A DNA stretch of 64,000 bases from NCBI GenBank assembly GCA_963697995.1, contig OY969110.1:1984001-2048000 (forward strand), given 5' to 3'. Positions 25,208 through 34,029 of the stretch are shown here, piece by piece. The stretch comes from MFD00082-c5 sp963697995. GTDB taxonomy: Bacteria > Chlamydiota > Chlamydiia > Chlamydiales > JAJFMB01. Positions within the stretch are counted from its first letter, which is position 1. Every line of letters begins with the position of its first letter. The notes beneath the pieces are model-generated. The model did not search any database. It was not told the origin of the DNA and saw only the letters and a program-made list of their open reading frames with translations. Both the position numbers and the translations under genes were made by a program.

Positions 25208-25912
25208 ATGTTTAATATATCAGCTAATAATAAAAAATTTTTAGAGAACAATTTTGATCGGGAACCTCTTCTTTTAACAAAAAGTCAATTTTCTAAACCT
25301 TCTATTATGTTTAGTTATGCTTTCACAGCTCCCTTTTCAGGTCTTGCTAAATTAATCACAGGAATTGCATATGTCGCAATTCAAATTTTCAAAGCTATAA
25401 AAGAATATTTTAGTAAAGCAGAGAAAAAAACAGCTTTAGAAGAAATCAAGTTTGGTGGAAAGCTTATCGCTCAAGGTTTGGTTCAATTAGTGCCACTGGT
25501 TAATGCTTTTGCAAAAATCTATCAATTAGACAAAGCTGAAAAAACAGCCAAAAAAGAAGCTGCTTTAGCTGAAGCACAGAGAAAGGAAAAGGCTCTAAAA
25601 GCTTCAACTGAAGCAAAAGCTAAACCAATAGATAGTATAAAGGAATACGAAAAACAATCAACAGAGGGGGCTTATCTTCAAAAGACACTTTGTGGAAATG
25701 AGTTTAGACTATTTCAACAAAAACTTGGCGAGCTTAAAGCATTACAAGAAAGCCCAAACGTTTTGACTTCAGATGAAATTATAATCATCGATACTTTAAT
25801 GACTTCTCTAAAACTGGCCTTCGAATATTCTCAGAACAAAAGGTATAGTGAAACAGGTACCGACCAGTTTAGCAATGAATTTAAAGCTTTTTTCACTACA
25901 GCAAATCAATAA
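25208..25912 (+). CDS. Uncharacterised protein with hydrophobic segments, possible inclusion-membrane or effector protein
   Basis: A 234-residue protein that I do not recognise. After a polar N-terminus there are two hydrophobic, glycine-containing stretches, about residues 38-62 (FSGLAKLITGIAYVAIQIF) and 85-105 (KLIAQGLVQLVPLVNAFAKI). These are followed by a charged helix rich in Ala, Glu and Lys (about 108-150) and a helical C-terminus. No Sec signal is seen. Short hydrophobic segment pairs plus coiled-coil are common in chlamydial type III-secreted Inc proteins, but here they are amphipathic and far apart, so this is a weak guess. It has its own apparent promoter, a strong AAGGAG site and a terminator, and so forms a single-gene unit. 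Its base composition is more AT-rich than that of its neighbours. Confidence 0.5.
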   Translation: MFNISANNKKFLENNFDREPLLLTKSQFSKPSIMFSYAFTAPFSGLAKLITGIAYVAIQIFKAIKEYFSKAEKKTALEEIKFGGKLIAQGLVQLVPLVNAFAKIYQLDKAEKTAKKEAALAEAQRKEKALKASTEAKAKPIDSIKEYEKQSTEGAYLQKTLCGNEFRLFQQKLGELKALQESPNVLTSDEIIIIDTLMTSLKLAFEYSQNKRYSETGTDQFSNEFKAFFTTANQ

Positions 25913-25919
25913 ATCGACA

Positions 25920-25957
25920 AAGCCTCTCTTAAGGAACCCCCTTAGAGAGGCTTTTTT
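25920..25957. terminator. Two-way Rho-independent terminator
   Basis: AAGCCTCTCTTAAGG at 25920-25934 pairs with CCTTAGAGAGGCTT (25940-25953), followed by a run of T to 25957. It follows the + strand gene. On the minus strand the stem covers the last codons of the GYF_2 gene, but no good T run is seen in that direction. Confidence 0.75.
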
Positions 25958-26358
25958 ATGACCGTTTTTAGCGGCTCCCAGCTCTCCATTCCTTGCCGCC
26001 AAATATAACTCTCCTCAGTCACACTCCCCTCAAGAAGCGCTTTATCCAAAACAGCTTTTGTGACAGGCCCTTTTTGCTCACCTCGAACGTCGATATAAAA
26101 CCAGATCTCTTTATCTTCAGGTGGCAACACTTCCTCCACCTTCACTTCTATCACATCCGGATTCATCTGCCTTAAAACGGTTTTACTTTCAACACCAACT
26201 TCGGGTAAAAACACAAGGACAAGAACGGCAAATATCCCAAATGCGGCCCCCATGACAAACCAAAAAGGGAAACTTCTCCCCTTCTTTTCTGCCAAATAAC
26301 CCGAGGCCAGTCCCATCAAAAGCCATGCCAAGACCATAAATAAATAAGAGAGTGTCAA
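25942..26358 (-). CDS. Membrane protein with a GYF_2-like domain
   Basis: A 138-residue protein. Two membrane helices lie at about residues 3-22 (YLFMVLAWLLMGLASGYL) and 31-52 (PFWFVMGAAFGIFAVLVLVF). The C-terminal part (about 86-133) has EIWFYIDVRGEQKGPVTKAV, then ESYIWRQGMESWEPL, the pattern of a GYF_2 domain (W/FYxxxGxxxGP ... WxxGMxxWxxL), a peptide or protein binding module often found on bacterial membrane proteins. A TTG start at 26358 is supported by AGGAGG seven bases upstream. The partner is unknown. Confidence 0.7.
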   Translation of the reverse strand: MTLSYLFMVLAWLLMGLASGYLAEKKGRSFPFWFVMGAAFGIFAVLVLVFLPEVGVESKTVLRQMNPDVIEVKVEEVLPPEDKEIWFYIDVRGEQKGPVTKAVLDKALLEGSVTEESYIWRQGMESWEPLKTVIKKPL

Positions 26359-26425
26359 AAAAAACCTCCTGCCTAAAGGACATTTATGGTAAACTACAGG
26401 AAACTCTTTGTCAATGAGAGCCTAT

Positions 26426-26842
26426 ATGTCTGATAAGAAAACACCTTTTGATTCTAAAGAATTTGAAAAACCGGAAACCCTCTTCGTTCGCGATATCGAA
26501 AACGAGGTGTTTCAAGGTATCTGCGTGAATGTCTTAAGTCAAATCGATGGGATTACCCTTTTGGAGGGAACTTTTATCGGTAACTTACTGAAGCGAGACC
26601 CCACGAAAAGCATCAAAGGGATTTTAGCCACCCAAGACAGCAAAAATCACTCTGTTGGGATCAAAATCGAGATCAATGTCTGTTTTGGAGTCTCCATCCC
26701 TGAAAAAGCTGATGAGATTCAGCAAAAAATTGCTGAAGAGGTCACAAAACTCACAGGTCTTCACGTCTCTTCTGTTCACGTCGTCTTTAAAAAAATAGTC
26801 AAATCGACACCAAAAGAGCTCGAAACTAAAGAATCTTCATGA
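26426..26842 (+). CDS. Asp23/Gls24-family protein
   Basis: A 138-residue protein. The core, EVFQGICVNVLSQIDGITLL, then VGIKIEINVCFGVSIPEKAD, IQQKIAEEVTKLTGL and VSSVHVVFKKIV, matches the Asp23 (alkaline shock) fold, small proteins linked to envelope stress in Firmicutes but of unknown role here. ATG 26426 starts MSDKKTPFDSKEF; an alternative TTG at 26408 lacks support. The stop overlaps the next start by four bases (ATGA), so it is coupled to the tRNA methyltransferase. Confidence 0.75.
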   Translation: MSDKKTPFDSKEFEKPETLFVRDIENEVFQGICVNVLSQIDGITLLEGTFIGNLLKRDPTKSIKGILATQDSKNHSVGIKIEINVCFGVSIPEKADEIQQKIAEEVTKLTGLHVSSVHVVFKKIVKSTPKELETKESS

Positions 26843-27375
26843 AACCCCACATTGAGGCCGCCAAAACTGTTTGGAAAGAACACTTGGATGAGACAAGCGT
26901 TGTTGTCGATGCAACCCTTGGCAATGGACAAGACACTTTATTCCTAGCCTCCCTTGTCCCAAGGGGGCATGTCTATGCATACGAGATCCAAGCTCACGCC
27001 CTAGAAGCTATGAAAGAAAAAATTAAAGGTTTTCCGATCACCTTAATTCACAAAAGCCACTCAGATCTCTGCGATTTACCCTCAGGAATCGACCTTTTTG
27101 TGTATAATTTTGGTTATTTACCAGGAGGAGACAAGACAATCACCACAAAAACAGACTCAAGCCTTGAAAGTGTTCAAAAAGCACTCTCCCTTTTATCTGC
27201 TAAAGGTTTAATTTGTCTCACCTGCTACCCTGGACATGTTGAGGGAAAAAAAGAAGCAGAAGCGCTTCTTCAATTTGCAAAAAGCTTAAGTAAAAAAAAC
27301 TATCTTGTCGAGTTAAGAGAGTGGGTGAATCGATTAAATTCCCCTTTTTTGCTCCTTATCAAACCTCAGATTTAA
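26839..27375 (+). CDS. mnmM: Class I methyltransferase of the YtqB/MnmM family
   Basis: A 178-residue Rossmann methyltransferase. VVVDATLGNGQDTLFLASLV is the S-adenosylmethionine loop, VYAYEIQAHALEAMKEKI the second strand acid, FVYNFGYLPGGDKTITTKTD the family-specific NxGYLPG motif, and LLIKPQI the last strand. In Bacillus this family completes the mnm5s2U34 tRNA modification. The transfer of that role here is inference. The convergent exonuclease overlaps its last 17 bases. Confidence 0.75.
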   Translation: MKPHIEAAKTVWKEHLDETSVVVDATLGNGQDTLFLASLVPRGHVYAYEIQAHALEAMKEKIKGFPITLIHKSHSDLCDLPSGIDLFVYNFGYLPGGDKTITTKTDSSLESVQKALSLLSAKGLICLTCYPGHVEGKKEAEALLQFAKSLSKKNYLVELREWVNRLNSPFLLLIKPQI

Positions 27376-27955
27376 TTTTTAATCCCACAACGGCCTCAAA
27401 ACACTGGATCAAATGATTGACGCCGTTGATCGCCGTGTGAGGAACTGCTTCCTTTGGAAGGCCATAGGTGCTTGCGATATCGTTTTTTGAAAGAGAGATT
27501 TTTTTTGGAAACTCTTTATGCGCCTCTAAACTCTCTCTTGCCACTGCAGCCAAATACATCGATGCTAAATCAAGCCAATGGTAGGGCCATTTATAGAGCT
27601 CTTGTGTGTAGGGGCAAATTAACTGGGAAAAAAAACTTCTATCAAAAGAGGGGTTTTGGCAAATAAAAACCGACTCCCCCCTCTTGATATTCAACCCGTT
27701 TAAAAGCTTTGCGATCTCGTCCCCAACAACCTTAGGGTCTTTCCCCATTTGAAGTTTTTCAATCGTAAACCCATTGATCTCAACGCTTAAAGGATCCCTT
27801 TTTTTCCAGGCCGAAAGGGGTTGCTTCACGATACTCTCGTAAACCCCCAAAACTTCCCCACTTGACAGATCAACGACTTTTAAGCCAATCTCCAACACGT
27901 GATGACGCGTAAAATCAAGCCCTGTCGACTCAATATCTAAAAAAATTCCTAACAT
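27359..27955 (-). CDS. DnaQ-like 3'-5' exonuclease, catalytic site incomplete
   Basis: A 198-residue protein with the RNase T/DnaQ fold. Motif I is FLDIESTGLD (DxE), motif II lies around ICQNPSFDRSFFSQL (the NPSFDRSF acid), and motif III is HTAINGVNHLI. In DEDDh enzymes motif III is usually H-x4-D; here that Asp position is Gly, with Asn before it. Either a nearby residue replaces it or activity is reduced. Such enzymes trim RNA or proofread DNA. ATG 27955 is chosen because the first strand starts there. It is convergent with the methyltransferase gene. Confidence 0.75.
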   Translation of the reverse strand: MLGIFLDIESTGLDFTRHHVLEIGLKVVDLSSGEVLGVYESIVKQPLSAWKKRDPLSVEINGFTIEKLQMGKDPKVVGDEIAKLLNGLNIKRGESVFICQNPSFDRSFFSQLICPYTQELYKWPYHWLDLASMYLAAVARESLEAHKEFPKKISLSKNDIASTYGLPKEAVPHTAINGVNHLIQCFEAVVGLKIKSEV

Positions 27956-28074
27956 TTTATACAATCTAACATACACATATATGTAACCTAATCGTTTAGG
28001 GGAATTTTCGGCTAGTCATTTGTTTGAAAATCTGCTACACTTACCAATTTGTAAATAAAAATGGCGAGTGAAGA

Positions 28075-28488
28075 GTGTCTGTTCCTAAAGAAAAATTTCG
28101 AGAAGCGGTATTTCAACTTCTCTACAGTGTCAATATGGGAGCCTCATCGATAGATGAGGCTCAGGTTTTGGTTGGCAATGAGCTAAAAATTGCTAAATCA
28201 GCTATGAAAGAGGTGAAAGAACGCGTTCAAAACATCACTGAAAAGCAAAATGAGATCGATGAAGTGATCACAAAAAGTGCCACGTCGTATTCTCTTGAAA
28301 GAATCCACACTGTTGAGAGAACGATTTTACGCTTAGCTCTTTACGAGATGCTTTTTGACAAAGAGATCCCTGAGAAAGTAGCCATTGTCGAAGCGATGCG
28401 CCTTTGCCGCAAATTTGGCACAAAAGAAGCCTCTGATTTTATTAACGCCGTATTGGATACTGTTTTTCAAAATTTGAAGACGGAGTGA
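28075..28488 (+). CDS. nusB: Transcription antitermination protein NusB
   Basis: A 137-residue all-helical protein. EKFREAVFQLLYSVNMG opens it; TVERTILRLALYEMLFDKEI, PEKVAIVEAMRLCRKFGTKE and ASDFINAVLDTVFQNL are the conserved NusB helices that bind boxA RNA and NusE. It starts with GTG (28075) with GAGTGAAGA upstream. An ATG at 28061 is out of frame. murB follows directly. Confidence 0.93.
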   Translation: MSVPKEKFREAVFQLLYSVNMGASSIDEAQVLVGNELKIAKSAMKEVKERVQNITEKQNEIDEVITKSATSYSLERIHTVERTILRLALYEMLFDKEIPEKVAIVEAMRLCRKFGTKEASDFINAVLDTVFQNLKTE

Positions 28489-28489
28489 T

Positions 28490-29395
28490 ATGTCCTTAAG
28501 TCTCCATTTAAGTCGTTCTAGCTCAAGCTTAAATCTCTTGAAGAGTCACAGCTTAAAAGAGCATACCACTTTTGGAATCGGAGGAAATGCAAGGTATTTT
28601 GTCGAAGTCACGACTTTGGAAGAAATGAAACTTGCCTTTGAATTTGCAAAAAAGGAGAAGTGCCCTCTTTTTGTGCTTGGTAAAGGTTCTAATATTATTT
28701 TCGACGATTTAGGTTTTAACGGCCTGGTCATTTTAAATAAAATCTGCCACTCAACCCACTCAGATGAGGGGTGTTTTGACGTAGGAGCCGGCTTTAGCTT
28801 TTCTCGTTTAGGAACCGTGAGTGCAAAAAACCACTTCACAGGTTTAGAATTCGCTTCTGGTATTCCAGGAAGTGTTGGGGGAGCCGTCTTTATGAATGCC
28901 GGGGCCAATAAACAGGAGACATCTCAGACTCTCACACAAGTTGAATACCTCTTTACAACGGGTGAGCATCGGATATTAAAAAAAGAAGAACTCTCTTTCT
29001 CTTACCGTTTCTCTTCATTTCAGAACATGAAAGGAGCTATCATTTCCGCAACATTTCAGCTTAAGAAATGTGATACTGCGAGAAAAACCCAAGTTGAAAT
29101 GATCGAGTACAGAACCAAAACACAACCTTATGAGGAAAAATCGGCGGGGTGCTTCTTCCAAAATCCAAGCATGTTAAGTGCTGGTCGCCTGATCGAAGAG
29201 TGTGGCTTAAAAAAACTTTCGGTGGGAGATGCGTTCGTTTCGGAAAAGCATGCCAATTTCATTTGCAATAGAGGAACTGCTACGACAAAACAACTGATCG
29301 AACTGATCGCACTCATCAAAGAGAGCGTCTTTAAAAAAACGGGGATCGTGCTTGAAACAGAAGTCCGCTTTATCCCCTTTGAGATGGAAGGGTAA
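28490..29395 (+). CDS. murB: UDP-N-acetylenolpyruvoylglucosamine reductase
   Basis: Makes UDP-N-acetylmuramate for peptidoglycan, using FAD and NADPH. The 301-residue protein has HTTFGIGGNARYFVEV, FVLGKGSNIIFDDLGF, the FAD loop ASGIPGSVGGAVFMNAGANK, FSYRFSSF, the proton-donor segment EKSAGCFFQNP (Ser in type I is part of SAGC) and SEKHANFICN. It is complete. It sits two bases after nusB, and a PHP gene follows three bases later. Confidence 0.95.
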   Translation: MSLSLHLSRSSSSLNLLKSHSLKEHTTFGIGGNARYFVEVTTLEEMKLAFEFAKKEKCPLFVLGKGSNIIFDDLGFNGLVILNKICHSTHSDEGCFDVGAGFSFSRLGTVSAKNHFTGLEFASGIPGSVGGAVFMNAGANKQETSQTLTQVEYLFTTGEHRILKKEELSFSYRFSSFQNMKGAIISATFQLKKCDTARKTQVEMIEYRTKTQPYEEKSAGCFFQNPSMLSAGRLIEECGLKKLSVGDAFVSEKHANFICNRGTATTKQLIELIALIKESVFKKTGIVLETEVRFIPFEMEG

Positions 29396-29398
29396 CCT

Positions 29399-30220
29399 AT
29401 GTTTTTTGCCGATCTTCACTGCCACTCAACCCACTCCGATGGGACAGTGTCTCCAAAAGAGTTGGTGCTGCTTGCAAAAAGTTTGGGATTAAAGGGGCTC
29501 TCCATTACAGACCACGATACAGCAACGAGTTTTCTTGCCGCAAAACCTTTTGCAGATGAAGCCGGTCTTCTTTTGATTCCAGGCGTTGAGTTTTCCGCAA
29601 CTCTTGATAAAACATCAGTACACATCTTAGGTTATAGCTTTGACCCAGAGCATCAAGCGATTAAAGAACTCTGTTTAAAACACGTAAGCCGCAGAAAATT
29701 GCGGAATGCCGCTATTCTTGAGCGGTTTAAAGCACACAATATCACAATCTACGAAGAGGAGTTACCTCTCAATCTTCCCACAATGGGTCGTGCACACATC
29801 GCTAAAGCTCTTCTCAATAAAGGGGTTGTCTCAAGTATCCAGGAAGCTTTTCACAAGTATCTCGGAGATAACAAACCTTGCTACGTCGAAACCGAAGGAA
29901 TCTCTCCCCAAGACACTATCGATGTGATCCATCAAGCAGGCGGAATCGCTGTTATCGCTCATCCCCACCTCATCGAAACAAACACCCTTCTTAAAAAACT
30001 TCTCGATCTTCCCTTTGACGGCATTGAGTGTGTCTACGGCAACTTCTGCCTTGAAAAACATCTCAAATGGCAAAATATCGCCCGAAAAAAAAATTGGTTA
30101 GAAACTGGGGGGTCAGACTTTCATGGAGATATTAAACCGCAAATCTTACTTGGAATGAGTGGCGTCTCTGAGGACCTTTTCAATCTTTTGCTAAAACGCT
30201 ATCTTTCACACACAAAGTAA
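29399..30220 (+). CDS. PHP-domain metal-dependent phosphoesterase
   Basis: A 273-residue protein with the four PHP metal motifs: ADLHCHSTHSDGTVSP, GLSITDHDTATSF, LIPGVEFSA and GGSDFHGDIKP, plus VIAHPHLIE. The family includes histidinol phosphatase relatives and RNase AM (YciV), which matures 5' ends of rRNA and degrades nucleotide 3',5'-bisphosphates; the length and order fit that group best. It lies in the nusB-murB run. Its last 41 bases overlap the convergent TolC-like gene. Confidence 0.8.
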   Translation: MFFADLHCHSTHSDGTVSPKELVLLAKSLGLKGLSITDHDTATSFLAAKPFADEAGLLLIPGVEFSATLDKTSVHILGYSFDPEHQAIKELCLKHVSRRKLRNAAILERFKAHNITIYEEELPLNLPTMGRAHIAKALLNKGVVSSIQEAFHKYLGDNKPCYVETEGISPQDTIDVIHQAGGIAVIAHPHLIETNTLLKKLLDLPFDGIECVYGNFCLEKHLKWQNIARKKNWLETGGSDFHGDIKPQILLGMSGVSEDLFNLLLKRYLSHTK

Positions 30221-31508
30221 CCATTTCCCTCCCAAAATCAACTTCTAAAAGAGTACCCATGGCAATTTGAAGTTTGCCAAACCAAATGGCATGAGTCTTC
30301 TTTTGCCTTAAAAGTTTCTCCTCTGCCTCTGCCAACCCATTTAAAGAATAGATGATCGGAAATTCCTCGTTTTTGAACTCCTTAAACAGCTCCTCTATTT
30401 CCATTGCAATCTCCCCCTTTTTGCTTGAAATATTTAGAAGGGTTTCACTTCTTGCCATCCATTCCCCTCCTAAATTTCGCCTCTCCTTATAAGTAGGAAA
30501 AGATAGAGAGACCTCGACACCCCTTTCGTGAACATTTTGCCAATCTTCATCAATTTTATAGTGTAGTTTTAAATCGACGCTCGGAAGTTTTTCATTTTTT
30601 TTATTTAAAATCAATAAAGAGATCCCCTCTTCAAGGGTATTTAAAGCCTGAAGATCTTTTCTATAAGAAAAGGCCTTCTCCAAACAGGCCCTTTGATTGA
30701 ATTCAAAAACTTCTCTAAACGGATCGAGATCCTCTAAAGAGACTTCTCTACCAATAAACCCCTCTAAATCTTTTTTACAAAAAGCTAACTCTCTTTCTGC
30801 TGCGAGAAGTGAACGCTTTGCAAAACTCATCTCTAAAATAATGTAAGACACGTCTGATAACTCACCTGAGACGATTTTAGGGCGAACATCCTTGTAAAAC
30901 TCTTCAAATCGTTTAAGAGTTTTTTCCCAAATGGCGACTCGCTCCTTTGCAAAAACAAGATTCCAATAAAGGGTAATCGGCTCAATTAAAGCTTGAGAGA
31001 AATTGTGAACTGCGCCTAAAAAATCTATTTTTTGCTGCAGTTCTATCACTTTTTCTTGGGTTGCTAAATGGCCAAAACGAAACTCTTTTAAAAGGGGTTG
31101 ATGAAGCCGAAAAGCAATCCCTTCTGCTTTTAAAGCTTTTGGCCCGGTCGTTGGACTCTTATAGGAGCTAAAATGCATCTCACACTCAACCTTGGTGCCT
31201 ACCCGAAACTGCTTAGACTCGATCCAAGAAGCAAACGTCATATCGGAGCTATTTTTAGAAGGAACAGGATCTGTAGAGGCTTGAGAGCTTGAATTAAAGC
31301 AATAAATATTCGTCTCTCGGTCAAACGGCTTAGCGAGCTGAAGCTTAGACTCTTCAGCGAGTTTATGAGCATTTTCAAGCGTTTCTGTATAAAGAGCCAA
31401 ACTTTCGAGAAGCACCTCTCTTAGAGAGCTATCGCAAACTCTTGGGGCTTCGACAAAAAGTGCGGCCTCTATCGAGGCGAAGAAAAATAAAAAAATCGCT
31501 AAGCGCAT
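30180..31508 (-). CDS. TolC-like outer membrane efflux family protein
   Basis: A 442-residue protein. A signal peptide, MRLAIFLFFFASIEA, is followed by long helical stretches and repeats typical of outer membrane efflux proteins: FRLHQPLLKEFRFGHLATQE, VELQQKIDFLGAVHNFSQAL, VSGELSDVSYIILEMSFAK, VFEFNQRACLEKAFSYRKDL, and a strand VDLKLHYKIDED. Known TolC proteins form trimeric export channels. This one has degenerate repeats, so its transport role is inference. ATG 31508 starts one base past the cydB stop, so it belongs to the cydAB transcript. Confidence 0.6.
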   Translation of the reverse strand: MRLAIFLFFFASIEAALFVEAPRVCDSSLREVLLESLALYTETLENAHKLAEESKLQLAKPFDRETNIYCFNSSSQASTDPVPSKNSSDMTFASWIESKQFRVGTKVECEMHFSSYKSPTTGPKALKAEGIAFRLHQPLLKEFRFGHLATQEKVIELQQKIDFLGAVHNFSQALIEPITLYWNLVFAKERVAIWEKTLKRFEEFYKDVRPKIVSGELSDVSYIILEMSFAKRSLLAAERELAFCKKDLEGFIGREVSLEDLDPFREVFEFNQRACLEKAFSYRKDLQALNTLEEGISLLILNKKNEKLPSVDLKLHYKIDEDWQNVHERGVEVSLSFPTYKERRNLGGEWMARSETLLNISSKKGEIAMEIEELFKEFKNEEFPIIYSLNGLAEAEEKLLRQKKTHAIWFGKLQIAMGTLLEVDFGREMVTLCVKDSVLAKD

Positions 31509-31509
31509 T

Positions 31510-32544
31510 TTAATAACTAGAGGCGTCAAGTTTTACTTTTCCGTGGAAAATGATGTAGACAGCCACAGTATAAGCTAAAACCAATGGAATTCCAATCCCC
31601 GAAATAATAAACAAAATCTGAAGCGTTTCTAAGGAAGAGGAGGAGTTGTGAATAGTCAGACTTAAATCTAGAGGGGCATTACTTGCTCTCACAAGGTTTG
31701 GATAAGTACCCAGGGCATAAAGAGCCACAAGAGAAGCTATAGCAAAGCAAGAAGAGGCAAAGGCTCTACCATCAAGGCGGTTATTCACCTCTCTTGGAAT
31801 ATTGGCAATCGATAGCATCGTCAAAAGAGCCAAAAGAAAAAATTCAGGATGATTTTTTACCACTTCCACCATGTGAGGCTGATAAATAAGCGTCGCCATC
31901 GTGACTGTTGCATAAGAGATGATAAAGGAGATAATCGCAGGATTAATCCAAGTTCTCACTTTATCGTGTAACTCCCCTTCAGTTTTCATAAGAAGATAGA
32001 TCGCTCCGTGCATAGAGAAACAGGCGACAGTCGTTATTCCCATTAAAATCGAGTAAGGGTTTAGGAAAAAAAGGGAACTGTCGACAACCATATCTTGCGC
32101 CTCATTTAACGGAACTCCCCTGACAAGATTTCCCAAAACAAGCCCTAACCCAAAAGAGATAACAAGAGAGGCCACGCTAAAAAGCACATCCCACATCCAA
32201 CGCCAGAAAGGGTAGGGGCGTTTACTGCGAAACTCAATTGCAACAGCTCTAAAAATAATACCACTTAAGAAAAGCATCACAAAGTTGTAAAAGCCTGATG
32301 TAATCGCTGCATAAGCTATGGGAAACCCTGCAAAAAGAGCCCCACCTGCTACCACAAGCCACACTTCATTGCCATCCCAAACAGGGCCGATTGAGTTTAA
32401 CATCAATCGCCTCTCCTCATCCTTTTTAGAAAAAAGATGAAGCATCCCGACCCCTAAATCAAAACCATCTAAAAGGGCGTACCCAGTAATCAACACCATC
32501 AATAAAGAAAACCAACCGATTTGATACATTTCCAAAAGATTCAT
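31510..32544 (-). CDS. cydB: Cytochrome bd oxidase subunit II
   Basis: A 344-residue membrane protein with eight or so helices. GYALLDGFDLGVGMLHLF is the conserved first helix, RLMLNSIGPVWDGNEVWLVV the signature, then FFLNPYSILMGITTVACFSM and the C-terminal SGIGIPLVLAYTVAVYIIFH. With CydA it forms the quinol oxidase with high oxygen affinity. Its start overlaps the cydA stop by four bases. Confidence 0.95.
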   Translation of the reverse strand: MNLLEMYQIGWFSLLMVLITGYALLDGFDLGVGMLHLFSKKDEERRLMLNSIGPVWDGNEVWLVVAGGALFAGFPIAYAAITSGFYNFVMLFLSGIIFRAVAIEFRSKRPYPFWRWMWDVLFSVASLVISFGLGLVLGNLVRGVPLNEAQDMVVDSSLFFLNPYSILMGITTVACFSMHGAIYLLMKTEGELHDKVRTWINPAIISFIISYATVTMATLIYQPHMVEVVKNHPEFFLLALLTMLSIANIPREVNNRLDGRAFASSCFAIASLVALYALGTYPNLVRASNAPLDLSLTIHNSSSSLETLQILFIISGIGIPLVLAYTVAVYIIFHGKVKLDASSY

Positions 32545-33914
32545 GACGTGATCTCCTTAATAAGCCCTTCCATCGCATGATAGGGAGCCAAATCCCCATC
32601 CTCCGGTCCATGTTTTATTTTTTCATTGAGAAGATAAATAAACATTGCAAAAAGAAAGAGGTAAACAATTCCAAACATAATAATCGACCCAAGAACTTGA
32701 GAGGCGACAACGGACTTTGACAGTCCCTCTGAAATTCTAAGCAAATTGTAGACAATCCAAGGATATCTTCCCATTTCAGCGGCAATCCATCCCGCTTGAT
32801 TGGCTATCTGAGGAGCTAAAACAGCAAAAGTTAAAGCCCAAAGTGTTTTTCTACTTGTAAAAAGTTGCCCCCTGATCCAAAGAAATACTCCCCAAATAGA
32901 AAGGGAAAACATGATAGCCCAACAAAAAATCATCACTCGATAGATTTGAAAAACTGAAGCGGTTTTAGGCCAATCTTTTTTTGGAAAAGCGTTTAATCCA
33001 ACAACTTCAGCCTCTTTATCGTTAAACGAGAGATAACTTAACAATTTAGGAATTTGAACAGCATAATCGATTCTTTGCTCCTTTTCGTTGACTAGGCCAA
33101 AAAGAGTCATCGGAGCTGCCTTGGTCGTCTCAAAAAGCCCCTCGAAAGCGGCCAATTTAAGAGGCTGATACTTAGCGACAACTTTACCGCTCAAATCTCC
33201 TAATATAAGTTGAAGAATACACGAAATTAAGGCAATTGGAAGGGCAATTTTTAGGGAGGTCTTAGCAAAAGAGATGTGCCTTTTTTTCAAAAGATAAAAG
33301 GCTGCAATACTCATAACAAGAAAAGCACCAGCCGCCCACGTTCCAACGACCACATGAGAGAGCCTTACAATAGAGGAAGGATTAAAGACCATCTGCCAAA
33401 AATCGGTAATTTCAGCTCTTGCGCGAAGCCCTTCTCCTACGATGTGATACCCGGCAGGAGTTTGCATCCAAGAGTTGGCCACCACAATCCAAACGGCACT
33501 AAAATGGGCTCCAAGACACACCATAAGGGTTGAAAAAAAATGAAGTTTTTTGCCAATTCTATCCCAGCCAAACAAAAGAAGAGCTAAAAAACCCGACTCC
33601 AGAAAGAAGGCAAAAACACCTTCTGCTGCCAAAGCACTTCCAAAAACGTCTCCCACAAAGCGGGAGTAGGTGGCCCAGTTCGTTCCAAATTCAAACTCCA
33701 TGACGATACCTGTGGCTACACCAACGGCAAAAGTTAAAGCAAAGATTTTTGTCCAAAATTTAGCCATGGTTTTATACCTCTCCTCACCTTTGACAAGGTA
33801 AAGCCCTTCAGCTATCACCATAATAAGCCCAAGCCCCATGCTTAAAGGGGGATAGATATAGTGAAACATTATGGTTAAAGCAAACTGCAATCTGGCTAGT
33901 ATCTCGACATCCAT
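32541..33914 (-). CDS. cydA: Cytochrome bd oxidase subunit I
   Basis: A 457-residue membrane protein. [20 protein letters not shown] contains heme-ligand His18, [20 protein letters not shown] and [20 protein letters not shown] follow, then [15 protein letters not shown] with the second His, and [20 protein letters not shown]. The usual GRQPW motif reads GRYPW. The Q loop is of the short type. It oxidises quinol and reduces oxygen; it gives these bacteria a micro-oxic respiration branch. First gene of cydA-cydB-TolC-like. Confidence 0.95.
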   Translation of the reverse strand: MDVEILARLQFALTIMFHYIYPPLSMGLGLIMVIAEGLYLVKGEERYKTMAKFWTKIFALTFAVGVATGIVMEFEFGTNWATYSRFVGDVFGSALAAEGVFAFFLESGFLALLLFGWDRIGKKLHFFSTLMVCLGAHFSAVWIVVANSWMQTPAGYHIVGEGLRARAEITDFWQMVFNPSSIVRLSHVVVGTWAAGAFLVMSIAAFYLLKKRHISFAKTSLKIALPIALISCILQLILGDLSGKVVAKYQPLKLAAFEGLFETTKAAPMTLFGLVNEKEQRIDYAVQIPKLLSYLSFNDKEAEVVGLNAFPKKDWPKTASVFQIYRVMIFCWAIMFSLSIWGVFLWIRGQLFTSRKTLWALTFAVLAPQIANQAGWIAAEMGRYPWIVYNLLRISEGLSKSVVASQVLGSIIMFGIVYLFLFAMFIYLLNEKIKHGPEDGDLAPYHAMEGLIKEITS

Positions 33915-34029
33915 GCTAAAAACCTCAATTTAAAAGAAGACTAAACTACCAAAAATTTATATAGAGAGCAAGTGAAATGAGCAAAAAATAAGTGCCAATT
34001 ATTGCTTCAATTTGATAGAATACTCCCTT

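Noticed and set aside
28546..28908. Antisense reading frame in murB
   Set aside because: Shadow frame of a complete, conserved gene.
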